A stretch of 64,000 nucleotides of DNA from DATFQI01 sp963816955 (GCA_963816955.1 CAWFME010000005.1:1344264-1408263); one strand, 5' to 3'. Shown: positions 43,706-56,049, counted from the stretch's first letter. Made by a program: numbers and translations. The notes: generated by a model from the letters alone, not told the origin.

Positions 43706-45961
43706 TCCTCCCGCAGCCCCGCCACGACGGGCTCGCGCAGCACGCGGCGCGCCACGACCGCGGTGGCGCCCGCGGCGATCAGCCCCAGCCCGCCGACCAC
43801 GACGGCGACGTGCCCGGGCGCGGGGGAGAGCGGGAGCGCGGCGAAGCCGGCGGCCAGGCGCGAGACGAGCGGCCCGAACACCGCCCACTCGAGCAGGACG
43901 CCCGCGACGGCGGCCGGCAGCGCGACCGCGGCCGAGGCGCCCGCCAGCACGGTGGCGACCGCGCGGGCGTCGCCGCCGCACGCGCGCAGGAGTGCGACCG
44001 CGCCGCGGCGCTCGCGCGCGGTCATGGTCAGCGCCTGCACGAGCGCGTAGAGGCAGACGAGCCCGACCGCCAGCCCGACGCCGCGCAGGACCGCCGCCAG
44101 CACCCCGAGGAACTGCCCGTTGCGGGTGGTCGCCGCGGAGGCGGAGCGCGGCGGCGCGCCGATCTCCGTCAGCGCGCGCGTGACCGCGGCCCGGTCGGCG
44201 CCCGGATCGAGGCGGACGACGACGCCGGGCTCCAGCCCCGGGTCGCCCGCGAGCAGCCGCTCCGGCCGCACCCATCCGATCCGGCCCGAGTTCTCCAGCG
44301 CGCGCACGATGCCCCGACACGCGGAAGCGGACCTCGGCGCCGCTGCGCAGCTGGGCGGCCAGCGTCGAGCCCGGCCGCAGCCCGAGCGCGTCGGCGAGCC
44401 CGTGCCCGACCTCGATCTCGCCGGGCGCGCGCACGCGCCGGCCCTCGGCCAGCGGCGGCGCCTCGAACTCCGTGTGGTCGCCGGGGTAGGCGACGAGCCG
44501 CAGCGGCTCGCCGAGCCGGAACGAGTCCGCCGCGTTCGTCGCGTAGCGTTGCCCGGCGGCGGCGACGCCCGGGGACGTCGCGGATCGCGCCGAGCATCCA
44601 CTCGGGCGCCGCGCACCGTCAGCTGGTAGCGCTTGCCGACCGTGCCCGGGTCGTCGCGCAGGCGCTCGAGCAGCGACGCGAGCGAGAGCATCAGCACGAC
44701 GACGCCCGCGCACACCGCGATCGTCGCGACGGAGGCGGCGAAGCGCCCGCGCGCCGCCGTCGAGAAGCGCGCGCCGAGGCCGAGCAGCCCGCCGCGCGCC
44801 TCCTTGCCGGTGCCGCGGGGCCACGTCGCCGCCGCGCAGGATCTCCGCCGGCGGGCGCCGCGCCGCTCGCCAGGCGGGCCAGGTCGCGGCCGCGACGACG
44901 ATCGCCACGACGACCACGCCACGCGAGCGCCAGCGGCGCCAGCAGGCGGCGCCGGGCGGCCGCTCGTTGAGCGCGGCCAGCAGCGCGGCCGACGGCCCGG
45001 CGACCGCGAGCGCGCCGATCGCCAGCCCGGCCAGCGCGGCCGGCGCGGCCACCAGCGCCGCCTCCAGCGGCCTGCCGCGCCGCGATCCGCGCGGGCGTGA
45101 AGCCGAGCGCGCGCTGGACGCCGAACGCGCTCAGCCGCCGCTGGACCTCCGCGTGCGCGCCCGCGGCGAGCATCGTCCCGGCCGCGACGAGCGCCACGAG
45201 CGAGAACGCCACGAGCAGCGAGATGACGATCCCTGCCGCCTGCGAGAGCAGCACACGTCACGCCCTCGCGCGTGACGAACTCGAGCTTGCCGAGGCCGAA
45301 GGAGACCGCGCGCGCCTGCGTGAGCGTCACGTCGGCCTTGCCCGGGTCGCGCAGCCACAGCAGCGCGACGTTGGCGCCGTCGGGCGCGAAGCCGAGCCGC
45401 TCGCGGATCGTCGCGTCGGAGACGTAGACGCGCGCGGTGGTGGCCAGGGGATAGGCGACGTTGTCGGGCGCGCTCGCGATGCCGACGATCTCGAGCGTGC
45501 CCAGCTCGCGGCCGACGCCGGATCGTCGTCGCCGGGCCGCAGGTCCCACTCGCTTCGCGAGCCCGCGCTCGATGACCGCCTCGCCGGCGCGGCCGGCGGC
45601 GAGGTCGCGGCCGTCGACGACCTCGTAGCCGCGCCGGCCCTCGCCGACCGTGTTGACCGCGCCCTTGTGCATGTGATGGCCGTTGGCGGTCAGCGGCGCG
45701 TCGAGGACGCTCGTAGCGGTAGGACGCCGCCTCGAGGTTCGGCAGCGCGCTCACGCGCTCGTCGACCGTCTCGCGGCGCTCGTCGTCGAAGCGCGCGATC
45801 ACGTCGGGCAGCCCGGCGCGGTCGGCCGCGCGCTCGAAGCCCGGTCGACAGCCCGTAGCCGACCGTCACGCCCGTCCCGACGACGAGCGAGGCGGCGACG
45901 ATCCCCAGCGCCGAGAGCAGCGTGCGCGACCCGCGCGCCCGCAGGCCCGCGAGCGCAAGGC

Positions 45962-45968
<7 letters not shown>
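43702..45968 (-). CDS. FtsX/MacB-type ABC transporter permease (many frame breaks)
   Basis: The start is MLSLALAGLRARGSRTLLSA at 45968 and the end GLREE at 43702. Pieces in all three minus frames join into one permease of about 750 residues. They are TM1 (LGIVAASLVVGTGVTVGYGL), an extracytoplasmic domain (VIARFDDERRETVDERVSAL), a middle FtsX block (IVISLLVAFSLVALVAAGTM) and the last block (LRGVGLAVGLVCLYALVQAL). At least eight single-base changes are needed, for example near 45843, 45712, 45255, 45070 and 44600. This is the most damaged gene in the window, but no domain is lost. With the ATPase it forms a MacB/LolCDE-like mechanotransmission or lipid/peptide export complex. Confidence 0.75.
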
Positions 45969-46634
<666 letters not shown>

Positions 46635-46683
46635 ACCGCCACGGTACGGCGGCGGTTCAAGTTGCCGCTAAGCCCGCAGGGTG

Positions 46684-47083
46684 TTAACGCGCCTGGAAGT
46701 CCAGCGAGCAGGAGTTCATGCAGTAGCGCATGCCGCCCTTGTCGCGCGGGCCGTCCTCGAAGACGTGGCCCAGGTGCCCGCCGCAGTTGCGGCAGACGAC
46801 CTCCGTGCGGCGCATGCCCCACGAGCTTGTCCTCGCGCACCTCGACGGCCTCGGCCACCTTGGGCTCGGTGAAGCTCGGCCAGCCCGTGCCGGAGTCGAA
46901 CTTGGTGCCGGAGTCGAACAGCTCCGCGCCGCAGCCCGCGCAGCGGTAGACGCCGTCCTCGTGGGCGTTCCAGTACTGGCCGGTGAAGGCGCGCTCGGTG
47001 CCGCCCTTGCGCAGCACCTCGTACTGCTCCGGGGTGAGCTCCTCGCGCCACTGGTCGTCCGTCTTCTCGATCTTCGTCGCCAT
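46684..47083 (-). CDS. msrB: Peptide-methionine (R)-S-oxide reductase MsrB (one frame break)
   Basis: The start is MATKIEKTDDQWREELTPEQ at 47083. Zinc cysteines lie in YRCAGCGAELF and VVCRNCGGHLGHVF, and the catalytic cysteine is in GGMRYCMNSCSLDF. An extra G in the run at 46815-46820 shifts the frame after EDKLVG; downstream the protein continues MRRTEVVCRNCGG. Repaired, it has 132 residues, the normal single-domain length. The enzyme reduces methionine-R-sulfoxide in proteins using thioredoxin. It is upstream of the ABC genes on the same strand, 49 bases away. Confidence 0.9.
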
Positions 47084-47118
47084 CTCGTGTCCCTTTCGTC
47101 GTCTCGCCCTAGAAGGGT

Positions 47119-48993
47119 ATGACGGTTGCGCTGCGAATCATCATCCGGATGTCGAAGGCACGGATGCAGACGATCGCGTACGCGAGCGCTTGGCCTGGCG
47201 CTCGCGGCCTGGCTGGCCGGCGACCTGATGTGGATCCTCCGGCCCGAGGCGCGCGGTCCCTTCCCCGGCCAGCGCCGACTGGTTCTGGCTCGCCGGCTAC
47301 CCCGCGGCGTGCGCCGGCCTCGCGCTGCTGCTGCGCACGCGGGTGCGCGGCTCGCTCGGCCCGACGATGTGGCTCGACGGCGCGATCGCCGCCGCCGCCG
47401 TCGCCTCGCTGATCGCGGCCGCCGCGCCTGGACGCGGCGCGGGCGCGCTCGCGTACCCGCTCGGCGACGTGCTGCTGCTGTCCCTCGCCGCGGGCGCGAC
47501 CGCGCTGCTCGGGCGCCGCGCGGGCCGCACGTTCGTGCTCGTCGCGGCGGGCCTCGCGCTGTGCGCGGTCGCCGACGCGGCGCGCCTGCTCGAGGGGGTC
47601 GAGGTGCGCGCGCCGCTGGCGGCGCTCGTCGTGGCCTGCGCCGCCGCGCTGCCGCCCGAGACCCGCCGCCGCTCCTCCCCGGTCGGCGGCGCCCACGTCG
47701 GCCTGCCGGCCGCGTTCACGATCGCCGCGCTCGGCGTGCTGCGTATGGGACCGCCAGGCCGGCGCGCTCAGCGCCCCGGCGATCGACCTCGCGCTCGCGG
47801 TCCCGTTCCTGCTCGTGCTCCGCCTCGCCGTCTCGCTCCAGGAGAACGCGCGGCTGCTGGCACGCTCGCGCGACGAGGCGCTGACCGACGCGCTGACCGG
47901 GCTCGGCAACCGCCGGGCGCTGATGCGCTCGCTGTCGGACGCGCTCGAGGAGGCCGAGACCGGGCGCCCGTGGCGGCTCGCGCTGTTCGACCTCGACGGC
48001 TTCAAGGCCTACAACGACGTCTTCGGCCACGTCGCGGGCGACGTGCTGATCGAGCACCTCGGCGGGCGGCTCGCCGCGTCCGTGCGCGGCGTCGGCCGCG
48101 CCTTCCGCATGGGCGGCGACGAGTTCTGCGTGCTCGTGCCCGCCGAGCGCGCCACCGCCGCGCTCGTGCGCGCCGGCGAGGCGCTGCGCGAGGAGGGCGA
48201 GGGCTTCCGGATCGACGCCTCCGTCGGCGTCGTCGACCTGCCCGGCGACGCGGCCGACGCCGAGGCGGCGCTGCAGCTCGCCGACCGCCGCATGTACGCC
48301 CAGAAGGAGGGCCGCCCGCACTCCCCGGCGCGTCAGAGCGGCGACGTGCTGCTGCGCGTGATCGGCGAGCGCGAGCCCGAGCTGCTCGCCCACACGCAGG
48401 TCGTCGCCGAGCTCTCGCGCGCGCTCGCGGGCGCGATGGGGCTGGACGCGGAGACGCGCGAGACCGTCGCCCGCGCCGCCGAGCTGCACGACGTCGGCAA
48501 GGTCGCCGTGCCCGACGCGATCCTGTCCAAGCCCGGCCCCCTCGACGTCGACGAGGAGGCGTTCATGCGCCGCCACACCGTGATCGGCGAGTCGATCATC
48601 GCCGAGGCGCCGGCGCTGCGCGAGGTGGCCGCGCTCGTGCGCGCCAGCCACGAGCGCTGGGACGGCACGGGCTACCCGGACGGCCTGGCCGGCCACGAGA
48701 TCCCGCTCGGCGCGCGGATCGTCTCCGTCTGCGACGCCTTCAGCGCGATGGGCCAGCGGCGCCCCTACGGCGAGGTGCTCGGCGAGGACGAGGCGCTCGA
48801 CGAGCTGCGCCGCGGCGCCGGCAGCCAGTTCGACCCGGCGCTCGTCGCCGCGTTCTGCGTCCTGCGCGGCTCCGGCGGCAGCGGGCGCTTCATCCGCGCC
48901 GCGCGCATGGGTCAGGCGGAGTCCGCGCCGGCGGGCGCCGGCGCGGCCGAGCCGGCCGGCCCGGCGGCGGCCGCGGTCACCGAGGCCGCCTGA
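47119..48993 (+). CDS. GGDEF-HD-GYP protein with N-terminal membrane region (frame breaks)
   Basis: This is a second c-di-GMP protein. The membrane part (AAWLAGDLMWIL, WLDGAIAAAAVASLIAAAAP, VVACAAALPPE) is spread over three frames, with breaks near 47190, 47265 and 47750. From there one frame carries GGDEF (ALTGLGNRRAL, LFDLDGFKAYNDVFGHVAGD, RMGGDEFCVLV; the RxxD inhibitory site is missing) and HD-GYP (LHDVGKVAVPDAILSKPG, SHERWDGTGYPDGL). Compared with the protein at 19178-21917, the first few helices seem to be absent, and the start is uncertain (ATG 47119 or later). The alanine-rich C-terminus overlaps the convergent hydrolase by 82 bases. Confidence 0.82.
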
Positions 48994-49817
48994 CCGTTCG
49001 CGGCGGCCGACACCTCCGCCGCGAAGTCCCCGATCGCCATCGCGACCCGTGCGGGGTCGTCCCACATCGGCGTGTGGCCGAGCCCGTGGAGGACCTCGAA
49101 GCGCACGTCCGGGATCTCGTTCCGGAAGCGGTCGGCGTGGTGCTTCATCGGCAGCAGCCGGTCCTTGTCGCCCCAGACGACGAGCGTCGGCACGTTCACC
49201 CGATCGAGGTCCACGACGCGGCCCGTGCCGTCGCGCATCGTCTTGAAGACGTCGTCGACGATGGCGCAGCGGATCGAGGAGCGCGTCAGCAGCACGGCCT
49301 CCTCCGCCGGCACGAGGTGCCCGCGGGCCATGATGTCGCGCATCCCGATCCTGCGGAAGCCGGGCCGGGCGAGCAGCCGCTCGTGGTGCTTGACCGTCGC
49401 CCGCGCGGACATCTGCGTGCGCTTGAAGAGCCGGATGATCCGCTCGACCTCGCGGCTGTTGTCCTCCTCCCAGCCGCCTCCGGGCGAGATCGCGACGACG
49501 CTCCGCGCGCGGCCGCGCTTGGCCAGCTCGAGCGCCAGCGCCCCGCCCAGCGAGTTGCCCGCGAGGTGCGCGGTGCCGACCCCGAGACCGTCGAGCAGCG
49601 ACTCGAAGTGGTCGGCCGCCTGCGCGAGCGTCTCGGCGCCGGACGGCGAGGGCGGCCCTCCGTCGTGACCGTGCAGCGTCGGGGCGATCACCTCGAAGCG
49701 CGGCACCAGCAGCCCGAGCACGGGCAGCCAGCAGCGCCAGGTGGCCGTGAAGCCGTGGATCAGGACCAGCGGCTCGCCGGTCCCGGCGCGATACAGGGCG
49801 GGGGAGAGCTCAGGCAT
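48912..49817 (-). CDS. Alpha/beta hydrolase
   Basis: This 301-residue protein has the oxyanion strand PLVLIHGFTATWRCW, the nucleophile elbow TAHLAGNSLGGALALELA near residue 93, the acid in LVVWGDKDRLLP and the histidine in VLHGLGHTPMWDDPARVAMA. All three triad members are therefore visible. The last 30 residues are low-complexity alanine. It resembles lipase/esterase or C-C bond hydrolases; the substrate is unknown. It follows the helicase gene by 37 bases on the same strand, so it may share its transcript. Confidence 0.9.
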   Translation of the reverse strand: MPELSPALYRAGTGEPLVLIHGFTATWRCWLPVLGLLVPRFEVIAPTLHGHDGGPPSPSGAETLAQAADHFESLLDGLGVGTAHLAGNSLGGALALELAKRGRARSVVAISPGGGWEEDNSREVERIIRLFKRTQMSARATVKHHERLLARPGFRRIGMRDIMARGHLVPAEEAVLLTRSSIRCAIVDDVFKTMRDGTGRVVDLDRVNVPTLVVWGDKDRLLPMKHHADRFRNEIPDVRFEVLHGLGHTPMWDDPARVAMAIGDFAAEVSAAANGQAASVTAAAAGPAGSAAPAPAGADSA

Positions 49818-49854
49818 GCGCCGATCCTAGGCCCCCACCCACCGCCGCGCGGCG

Positions 49855-51057
49855 CTACCAGCGGGAGTTGCGGCCGCGGTAGCGCTGGTTGCGCCGCCGC
49901 GACCCGCCGCCGCCCGTGGCGTGCGGGCGCGCCGCGCGCTCGGAGGGCCGCTTGAAGCCGGCCTTGGCGTACTCCTCGTGGAGGTCGAGCGCCGAGGCGA
50001 TCTTGGCCACGTCGCCGGCCTGGTCGGCGTTGACGAACGTGATCCCGACGCCGGTGCGCCCGGCGCGGCCGGTGCGGCCGACGCGGTGCACGTAGCCCTC
50101 GCGGTCCTCGGGCGGGTCGAAGTTGATCACGTGCGAGATTCCCGTGACGTGGATGCCGCGGGCGGCGACGTCGGTGGCGACGAGCGTGTCGATCTTGCCC
50201 GACTGGAAGCGGGCGAGCGCCTTCTCGCGCTGGGACTGCGACTTGTCGCCGTGCATGGCGACGGCGTCGACGCCCTCGCGGCCGAGCCGCTTGACCAGCC
50301 GGTCGGCGCCGCGCTTGGTGCGGACGAAGACGAGCGTGAGGCCGCGGTCGGCGCCCAGCTCGGCGACGAGCGAGGCCAGCTTGTCCTCGTGCACGGTGGG
50401 CACGAAGCGGTGCTCGATCGAAGCGACGTCGACGTCCTCCGCGACGTGCTCGTGCATCACGGCGTCGTGCGTGTACTCGCGCGCGATCCGGCCGGCCTCG
50501 CCGTCGAGCGTGGCCGAGAAGAACAGCGTCTGGCGCTGCTGCGGGCAGGCGCTGACGATGCGGTCGACGGCCGGGCGGAAGCCCATGTCGAGCATCCGGT
50601 CGGCCTCGTCGAGCACGAGGAACTGCAGGTTGTCGAAGCGGACGACGCGGCGGGCCATCAGGTCCTCGAGCCGGCCCGGCGTGGCGACGAGGATGTCGGC
50701 CCGCTTGCAGGCCCTGATCTGCTTCTCGAAGCCGACGCCGCCGTAGACGGCCGCGATCTCGAGCTGCTTGACGCGGGCGAGCGGCTGGGACTGCTCGACG
50801 ATCTGCGCGGCGAGCTCGCGCGTCGGGGCGAGCACGAGCGCGGCGGGGCCGCGGCCCGGCTCGATGCGCTCGATCATCGGGATCGCGAACGCGAGCGTCT
50901 TGCCCGAGCCCGTGGGCGACTTGGCGAGCACGTCGCGCCCGTCGAGCACGTCGCGGACGACGAGCTGCTGGATGGCGAACGGCTCTGAGATGCCGCGCTC
51001 GGAGAGGGCCGCGACAACAGGTCGCGACACGCCGAGATCGGCGAACGACTGAGACAT
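49855..51057 (-). CDS. DEAD-box ATP-dependent RNA helicase
   Basis: This 400-residue helicase has the Q motif (FAIQQLVVRDVLDGRDVLAK), motif I SPTGSGKT, Ia APTRELAAQ, Ib TPGRLEDL, II VLDEADRMLDMGF, III FFSATLDGEA, IV-V VATDVAARGIHV and VI HRVGRTGRAGR. A short arginine/glycine-rich tail ends the protein. This is the RhlE/CsdA type, remodelling structured RNA, often in the cold or during ribosome assembly. The 108 bases between it and the LuxR gene hold the LuxR terminator and its own promoter region. Confidence 0.95.
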   Translation of the reverse strand: MSQSFADLGVSRPVVAALSERGISEPFAIQQLVVRDVLDGRDVLAKSPTGSGKTLAFAIPMIERIEPGRGPAALVLAPTRELAAQIVEQSQPLARVKQLEIAAVYGGVGFEKQIRACKRADILVATPGRLEDLMARRVVRFDNLQFLVLDEADRMLDMGFRPAVDRIVSACPQQRQTLFFSATLDGEAGRIAREYTHDAVMHEHVAEDVDVASIEHRFVPTVHEDKLASLVAELGADRGLTLVFVRTKRGADRLVKRLGREGVDAVAMHGDKSQSQREKALARFQSGKIDTLVATDVAARGIHVTGISHVINFDPPEDREGYVHRVGRTGRAGRTGVGITFVNADQAGDVAKIASALDLHEEYAKAGFKRPSERAARPHATGGGGSRRRNQRYRGRNSRW

Positions 51058-51140
51058 TGGGGAAGCTCCTTACGGTGATTCGGGAGGCGTTACGACTGAC
51101 CCGAACCGCTGGGGAGCGACGCAGAGAAGACGACTGACCT

Positions 51141-51163
51141 CACGGACGGCGGCGCCGTCCGTG
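51141..51163 (-). terminator. Terminator of the LuxR-type regulator
   Basis: A perfect 10-bp stem, CACGGACGGC-GGC-GCCGTCCGTG, lies two bases past the stop of the minus-strand regulator and is followed on that strand by a moderately T-rich stretch (gtcgtcttctct). Confidence 0.7.
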
Positions 51164-51165
51164 CC

Positions 51166-54100
51166 CTACACGGTAGCGCGCGCCCCCGTCAACCCCAGGC
51201 GGTGGGCCACCGCGGCGGCCTCGACGCGGCCGCCGACCTCGAGCTTGGCGAGGATCCGGGAGACGTGGACGCTCGCCGTCTTCTCGCTCATGAACAGCTC
51301 GGCGCCGATCTCGCGGTTCGTGCGGCCCGCCGCCACCAGCAGCAGCACCTCGCGCTCGCGCGGGGTGAGGCCGAGCTGGTCCGCCGGGCTCTCGGGGACG
51401 TCCGCCGCGTCCTCGCCGGCGGGCTCCGCCGCCGGCGCGACCGACAGCCGCGCGCGGCGCGCCAGCGCGTCGATCTCGCCCAGCAGCGGCGCGACGCCCA
51501 TCGCCTCCGCGCGCTCGCGGGCCGCGCGCAGCGTCGCGGCGGCCGCGGCACGGTCGCCGCCCTGCACGTGCGCCTCCGCGGCGCGGAAGCCCGCGTAGGC
51601 CGCGGGCCACGGCTGCCCGAGCGCGGCGAACGCCTCGACGGCGGCCTCCCACGTGGACGGGTCCGGCGCGGCGCTTCCGAGCGCCACCCGCATCCGGCCC
51701 GCCTCGGCGTGCGCGAGCGCCTCGTGGGCGGGCGCGTCGGCCCAGCGGCCCGGCATCGCGCGCGCCCGCTCGAGCTCGGAGAGCAGCCGCTCGGCCTCCA
51801 CCTCGGAGGTCGGCTCGCCGAGCGCGCGCGCCTTCTCGGCCGCGGTCGCCTCGGCCATCAGGCCGATCCACGCGAGCCGCACGATCCGCGTGCCCTCCTG
51901 GGACGGCGCGAGCGCGTCAAGCCCGCGCCGGATCGCGTCGCGCGCTGCCTCGGGCCGGTCCTCGAGCAGCGCCAGCTGGGCCTCCTGCGCGTGCAGCGGC
52001 TCCATCCACTGCGGGTCGCGCGTGCCCAGGCACAAACGGCGGAGCTCCTCGAGCTGGCGCCGCGCCGTCGCGAGATCGCCGACCAGCAGCGCCAGGAGCG
52101 AGCGCAGCTGCGCGAGGAGGATCGGCGTGGTGCCGACGGAGTCGCCGAACTTGGGCGCCGGCAGCCCGGCCTCGAGCTCGCGCAACCGCCCGAGCTTGAT
52201 CATCAGGTTCACGCCCTGCAGCTCCATGAACGTGTCGTACGACGTGCGCTCGGGGTTGGCGCGCAGCGCCTCCATCCCGGCCTCGATCTCGGCCAGCCCC
52301 TCCGCGGTGCGGCCCGCGAGGTCGAGCACGTCGCTGAGGTTGGTGATCGCCATCACCTTCTCGATCTGGCGGTGCTCGGCCGCGAGGTCGCGCGAGCTGC
52401 GCAGCAGGGCGATCCCCTCCTCGATCTCGCCGAGGGCGGCGCGCGAGAGCCCGAGCGTGTTGAGCGCGCGGGCCTGTACGGAGACGTCGTCGCAGCGCTC
52501 GGCCATCGCGAGCGCCGCCTCCGCGCCATCCACGCCGTCCTCGAAGCGCCCGCGCAGCGCCAGCCCGCGCGCGCGGTACTCGAGCAGCCGGGCACGCTGG
52601 GTGCTGTCGCCGTCCGGCACCAGCTCCATGGCGCGCTGGTAGGCGGCGAAGCCCTCCTCGGTCTCGCCGGCCCAGCGCGAGTAGTGCCCGAGGCGCTCGT
52701 AGAGGAACGCGGCACGCATCGGGTCCGCCTCAGCGTCGACCTCCGCGATCGCCTTGCGCGCCAGCGCGAGCGAGCGCGCGGCCTCGCCGGCGTTGGCGGC
52801 GGCCGCCGCGGTGTGCCGCAGCACGTCGGCCCGGTCGCAGCCGGCGCGCTCCTCGGCGTCGGGCACGCGGTCCCACAGCTCCAGGGCCCGCTCGAAGTGG
52901 CGCTGGGCCTCCGCAGAAGGCCAGCACGCCCTTGGCGGCGAACCCGGCTGCGACGGACGCGCCGAGCGCGCGCGGGACGTCGTGCGCGGCGTTCCAGTGG
53001 CAGGCGAGGATGGCCGCCACGGTCGCCGCCGGCGCGTCGCCCAGCAGCTCGCGGCGCTCTTCGACGAGCTCGGCGAGGCGGGCGTGCAGCGCGCTGCGCT
53101 CGCCCGGCAGCAGGTCGCCGAAGACCGCCTCGCCGACCAGCGCGTGGCGGAACGCGTAGGTCTCGCCGGAGCCGGTCACGAGCACCTGGTGGGCCACCGC
53201 CTCGCGCAACCCGCGCAGCAGCTCGGCCTCGGCGAGGTCGCTGAGGGCGGCGAGCAGCCCGTGGCGCATCGGGTGCTCGACGCTGATCGTCCGCACGACC
53301 TCCTGCGCGACGTCGGACAGCCGCTCCACGCGCGCGACCAGCAGGTCGCGGAGCGTCTCGGGCAGCTCCTGGCAGCCGTCGCTGGAGGCGGCCAGCAGCT
53401 CCTCCGTGTAGAGGGCGTTGCCCTCGCTGCGCTCGAACAGGCGGTCCGCGAGCCCGTCCGGGGCCGGCGCGTCGAGGATCGCGGAGATCTGCGCGGACAG
53501 CTCGTCGCGGCTGAAGCGCTCCAGCCCGATCCGGTCGACGCCGGGCGTGCGCTCGAGCTCGGCCAGCAGCGGCCGCAGCGGGTGGCGGCGGTGCAGCTCG
53601 TCGGAGCGGTAGGTGACCACGAGCGAGAGCGGCTCCGTGCGCGCGCTGCGCACGAGGAAGGTGAGGAAGTCGCGCGTCGACTGGTCGGCCCAGTGGAGGT
53701 CCTCGAGCACGAGCACGACCGGCTGCACGCGGCCGAGCCGCTCGATCAGCGCCAGCAGGGCCTCGAACACGCGCGCCTGCTGGACGCCCTCGTCCGCGTC
53801 CGCGGCGTCCGGCGAGCGGAACGCCGGGATCAGCTGCGCGAGCGCGGCGCGCGAGGCAGGCGGCAGTGCGTCCGCGAGATCCGAGCCGCAGTCCACCAGC
53901 TCGCGCGCGATCGGCCGCAGCGCGTCGACGAGCGGCGCGTACGGGATCGCCGCGCCGCCCAGCTCCAGGCAGTGCCCGACGAACACCTGCGCGCCTGCGT
54001 GGCGCGCCCGGCCCTCGAGCTCGGCGACGAGCCGGCTCTTGCCGACCCCGGACTCCCCCGCGATGAACGTGAACGCCGGAACGCCCGCCGCCGCGCGGTC

Positions 54101-54181
54101 GAGCGCGCCTTCGAGAGCGGCGAGCTCGTCCGCGCGGCCGACGAACGTGGGTGAAGAGACGCGGTGCAGCACTGCGTCCAT
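51166..54181 (-). CDS. Large ATP-binding LuxR family regulator (MalT/LAL type), one frame break
   Basis: The start is ATG 54181 (MDAVLHRVSSPTFVGRADEL), five bases after gggagg. The N-terminal AAA/STAND ATPase has Walker A FIAGESGVGKSRLVAELE and Walker B VVLVLEDLHWADQS. A long helical TPR-like region follows (EGFAAYQRAMELVPDG, GLALRGRFEDGVDGAEAALA). The C-terminus is a LuxR helix-turn-helix (LGLTPREREVLLLVAAGRTN, SEKTASVHVSRILAKLEV). One extra T at 52911-52917 shifts the frame after GVLAF; the protein continues AEAQRHFERAL. Repaired length is about 1004 residues. It is divergent from the sugar operon, which it may control. Confidence 0.88.
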
Positions 54182-54515
54182 TGTGGCCTCCCGCGACAAC
54201 TCGTGCGAGGTGCGGCGCTACCGGACGGGGGAAGCGATCCGGCCGCGCGGCACGAGCGTGCGGGCTGCAGCGCGGCGGCGGCCCCGGAGACGGCGGCGGC
54301 CGGCGGCCCGATGGATGCGGGCGTTGTTGTTGTGGTCCTCGACGACGGCGGAAGCGACGGCGGAGGTGATGAGTGACGGTGAGTGCATGACAGCCATACT
54401 GCGGCTGAGGAGGCCGCCTTACATCGGGAGGTCGGGCCGACCTGAGGGCCCTGGGGCCTTAGGGGCTGACACGCGACGCCTTAGTGCAGTAGAAACGCGG
54501 GTAAGGCCACGCCCC
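54182..54515. promoter_or_regulatory. Divergent intergenic region between LuxR regulator and sugar operon
   Basis: This 334-bp space has no credible gene. A perfect palindrome, AGGTCGG-G-CCGACCT, lies at 54429-54443, about 73 bases before the pgi start, and suits an operator. It is followed by a GC-rich run with repeated agggg/ggggcct blocks. No clear -35/-10 pair is recognisable. Confidence 0.4.
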
Positions 54516-56049
54516 ATGAGCATCGAGAGCCAACTGCCCGCCGGCCTTCAGGCGCCCGTCGCCGAACGGCTGCAGGCCGCCGCCGACGAGCAGGTCGTCC
54601 GCCGCCTGTGGGAGCGCGACGGCACGCTCTGGGCCCCTCAGGGGACGCCGGAGGTCACCGACCGGCTCGGCTGGCTGGACATCGCCGAGCGGCTGTCGGC
54701 CGAGGTCGACGACCTGCGGGCGTTCGGGGCGGAGGTGCGCGACGCCGGGATCACCGACGCCGTGCTGCTCGGCATGGGCGGCTCGAGCCTCGGGCCGGAG
54801 GTGTTCCGGCGCTCCTTCGGCGACGGGGCGATCCGCCTGCACGTGCTCGACTCCACGCACCCCGACGAGATCCGCCGGGTCCGCGACGCCCTGGACCTCG
54901 GCACCACCCTCTTCATCGTCTCCTCGAAGTCGGGCGGCACGATCGAGACGATGTCGCAGTTCAAGTACTTCCACTCGCTGCAGGACGACGGCGCCCACTA
55001 CGTCGCGGTGACGGACCCGGGCACCTCGCTCGCGCAGCTGGGCGCCGAGCACGGCTTCCGGCGCGTGTTCGAGAACGACCCCGACATCGGCGGCCGCTAC
55101 TCCGTGCTCTCCTACTTCGGGCTCGTCCCGGCCGCGGTGGCGGGCTACGACGTCGGCGGCGTGCTCGCCAGCGCGTGCGCGGCGATGGAGGAGTGCCGCC
55201 GCGAGCAGGACAACCCGGGCCTGGAGCTCGGGGTCGCGCTCGGCGAGCTCGCCCAGCAGGGCCGCGACAAGCTCACCTTCGTCGTCGACGACCCGCTCGA
55301 GTCGTTCGGGCTGTGGGCGGAGCAGCTCGTCGCCGAGTCCACGGGCAAGGAGGGCCGCGGCATCCTCCCGATCGCCGACGAGCCGGTCGTGCCGGCGGCC
55401 GAGTACGGCCCCGACCGCGTGTTCGCGCACGTCAGCACGGGCGACGTCGAGCTTCACGGCCCAGGTCGCGGAGCTGAGCGCGGCCGGGCACCCCGTCTTC
55501 ACGCTCGACGCCTCCGGGCCGGCCGACCTCGGGCGCGTGTTCTTCCTCTCGGAGTTCGCCACCGCCGTCGCGGGCTGGGTGCTCGGCATCAACCCGTTCG
55601 ACCAGCCCAACGTCCAGGAGGCCAAGGACAACACCCAGCGCGTGTTATCCGACCCCGCCCGCCCGCCCGAGCTCGACCCGGGCGACGTAGAGGCGCTGCT
55701 CGGCGCGCTCGAGCCGCCGCGCTACCTGGCGATCATGGGCTACCTGCCCTACGAGGACGCGCTCGACGCGGCCGCCGCGCGCTTCCGCGAGCGGGTCGTG
55801 CGCCGCCACCACGTGGCGACCACGTTCGGCTACGGGCCGCGCTTCCTGCACTCGACCGGCCAGTTCCACAAGGGCGGCCCGGCGGTCGGGGCGTTCCTGC
55901 AGATCGTCGACGAGCCGCAGGAGGACCTCGAGGTCCCCGGCGAGCCCTACACGTTCGGCACCCTGATCCGCGCGCAGGCCGACGGCGACCTGCAGACACT
56001 CCGCTCTCACGGACTCGACGCCGTCCGGGCCGGAAGGGAGATCCTCTGA
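54516..56049 (+). CDS. pgi: Glucose-6-phosphate isomerase (one frame break)
   Basis: The start is ATG 54516 (MSIESQLPAGLQAPVAERLQ). The sugar-isomerase domains are marked by LLGMGGSSLGPEVFRRSF, FIVSSKSGGTIETMSQFKYF and FHKGGPAVGAF. This is the PGI type found as the second half of transaldolase-PGI fusions in some actinobacteria, here without the transaldolase part. An extra C at 55449-55453 shifts the frame after STGDVE; the protein continues FTAQVAELSAAGHPVF. Repaired length is about 510 residues. It interconverts glucose-6-phosphate and fructose-6-phosphate. It is the first gene of the operon, and its stop overlaps the gnd start (TGATG). Confidence 0.88.
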
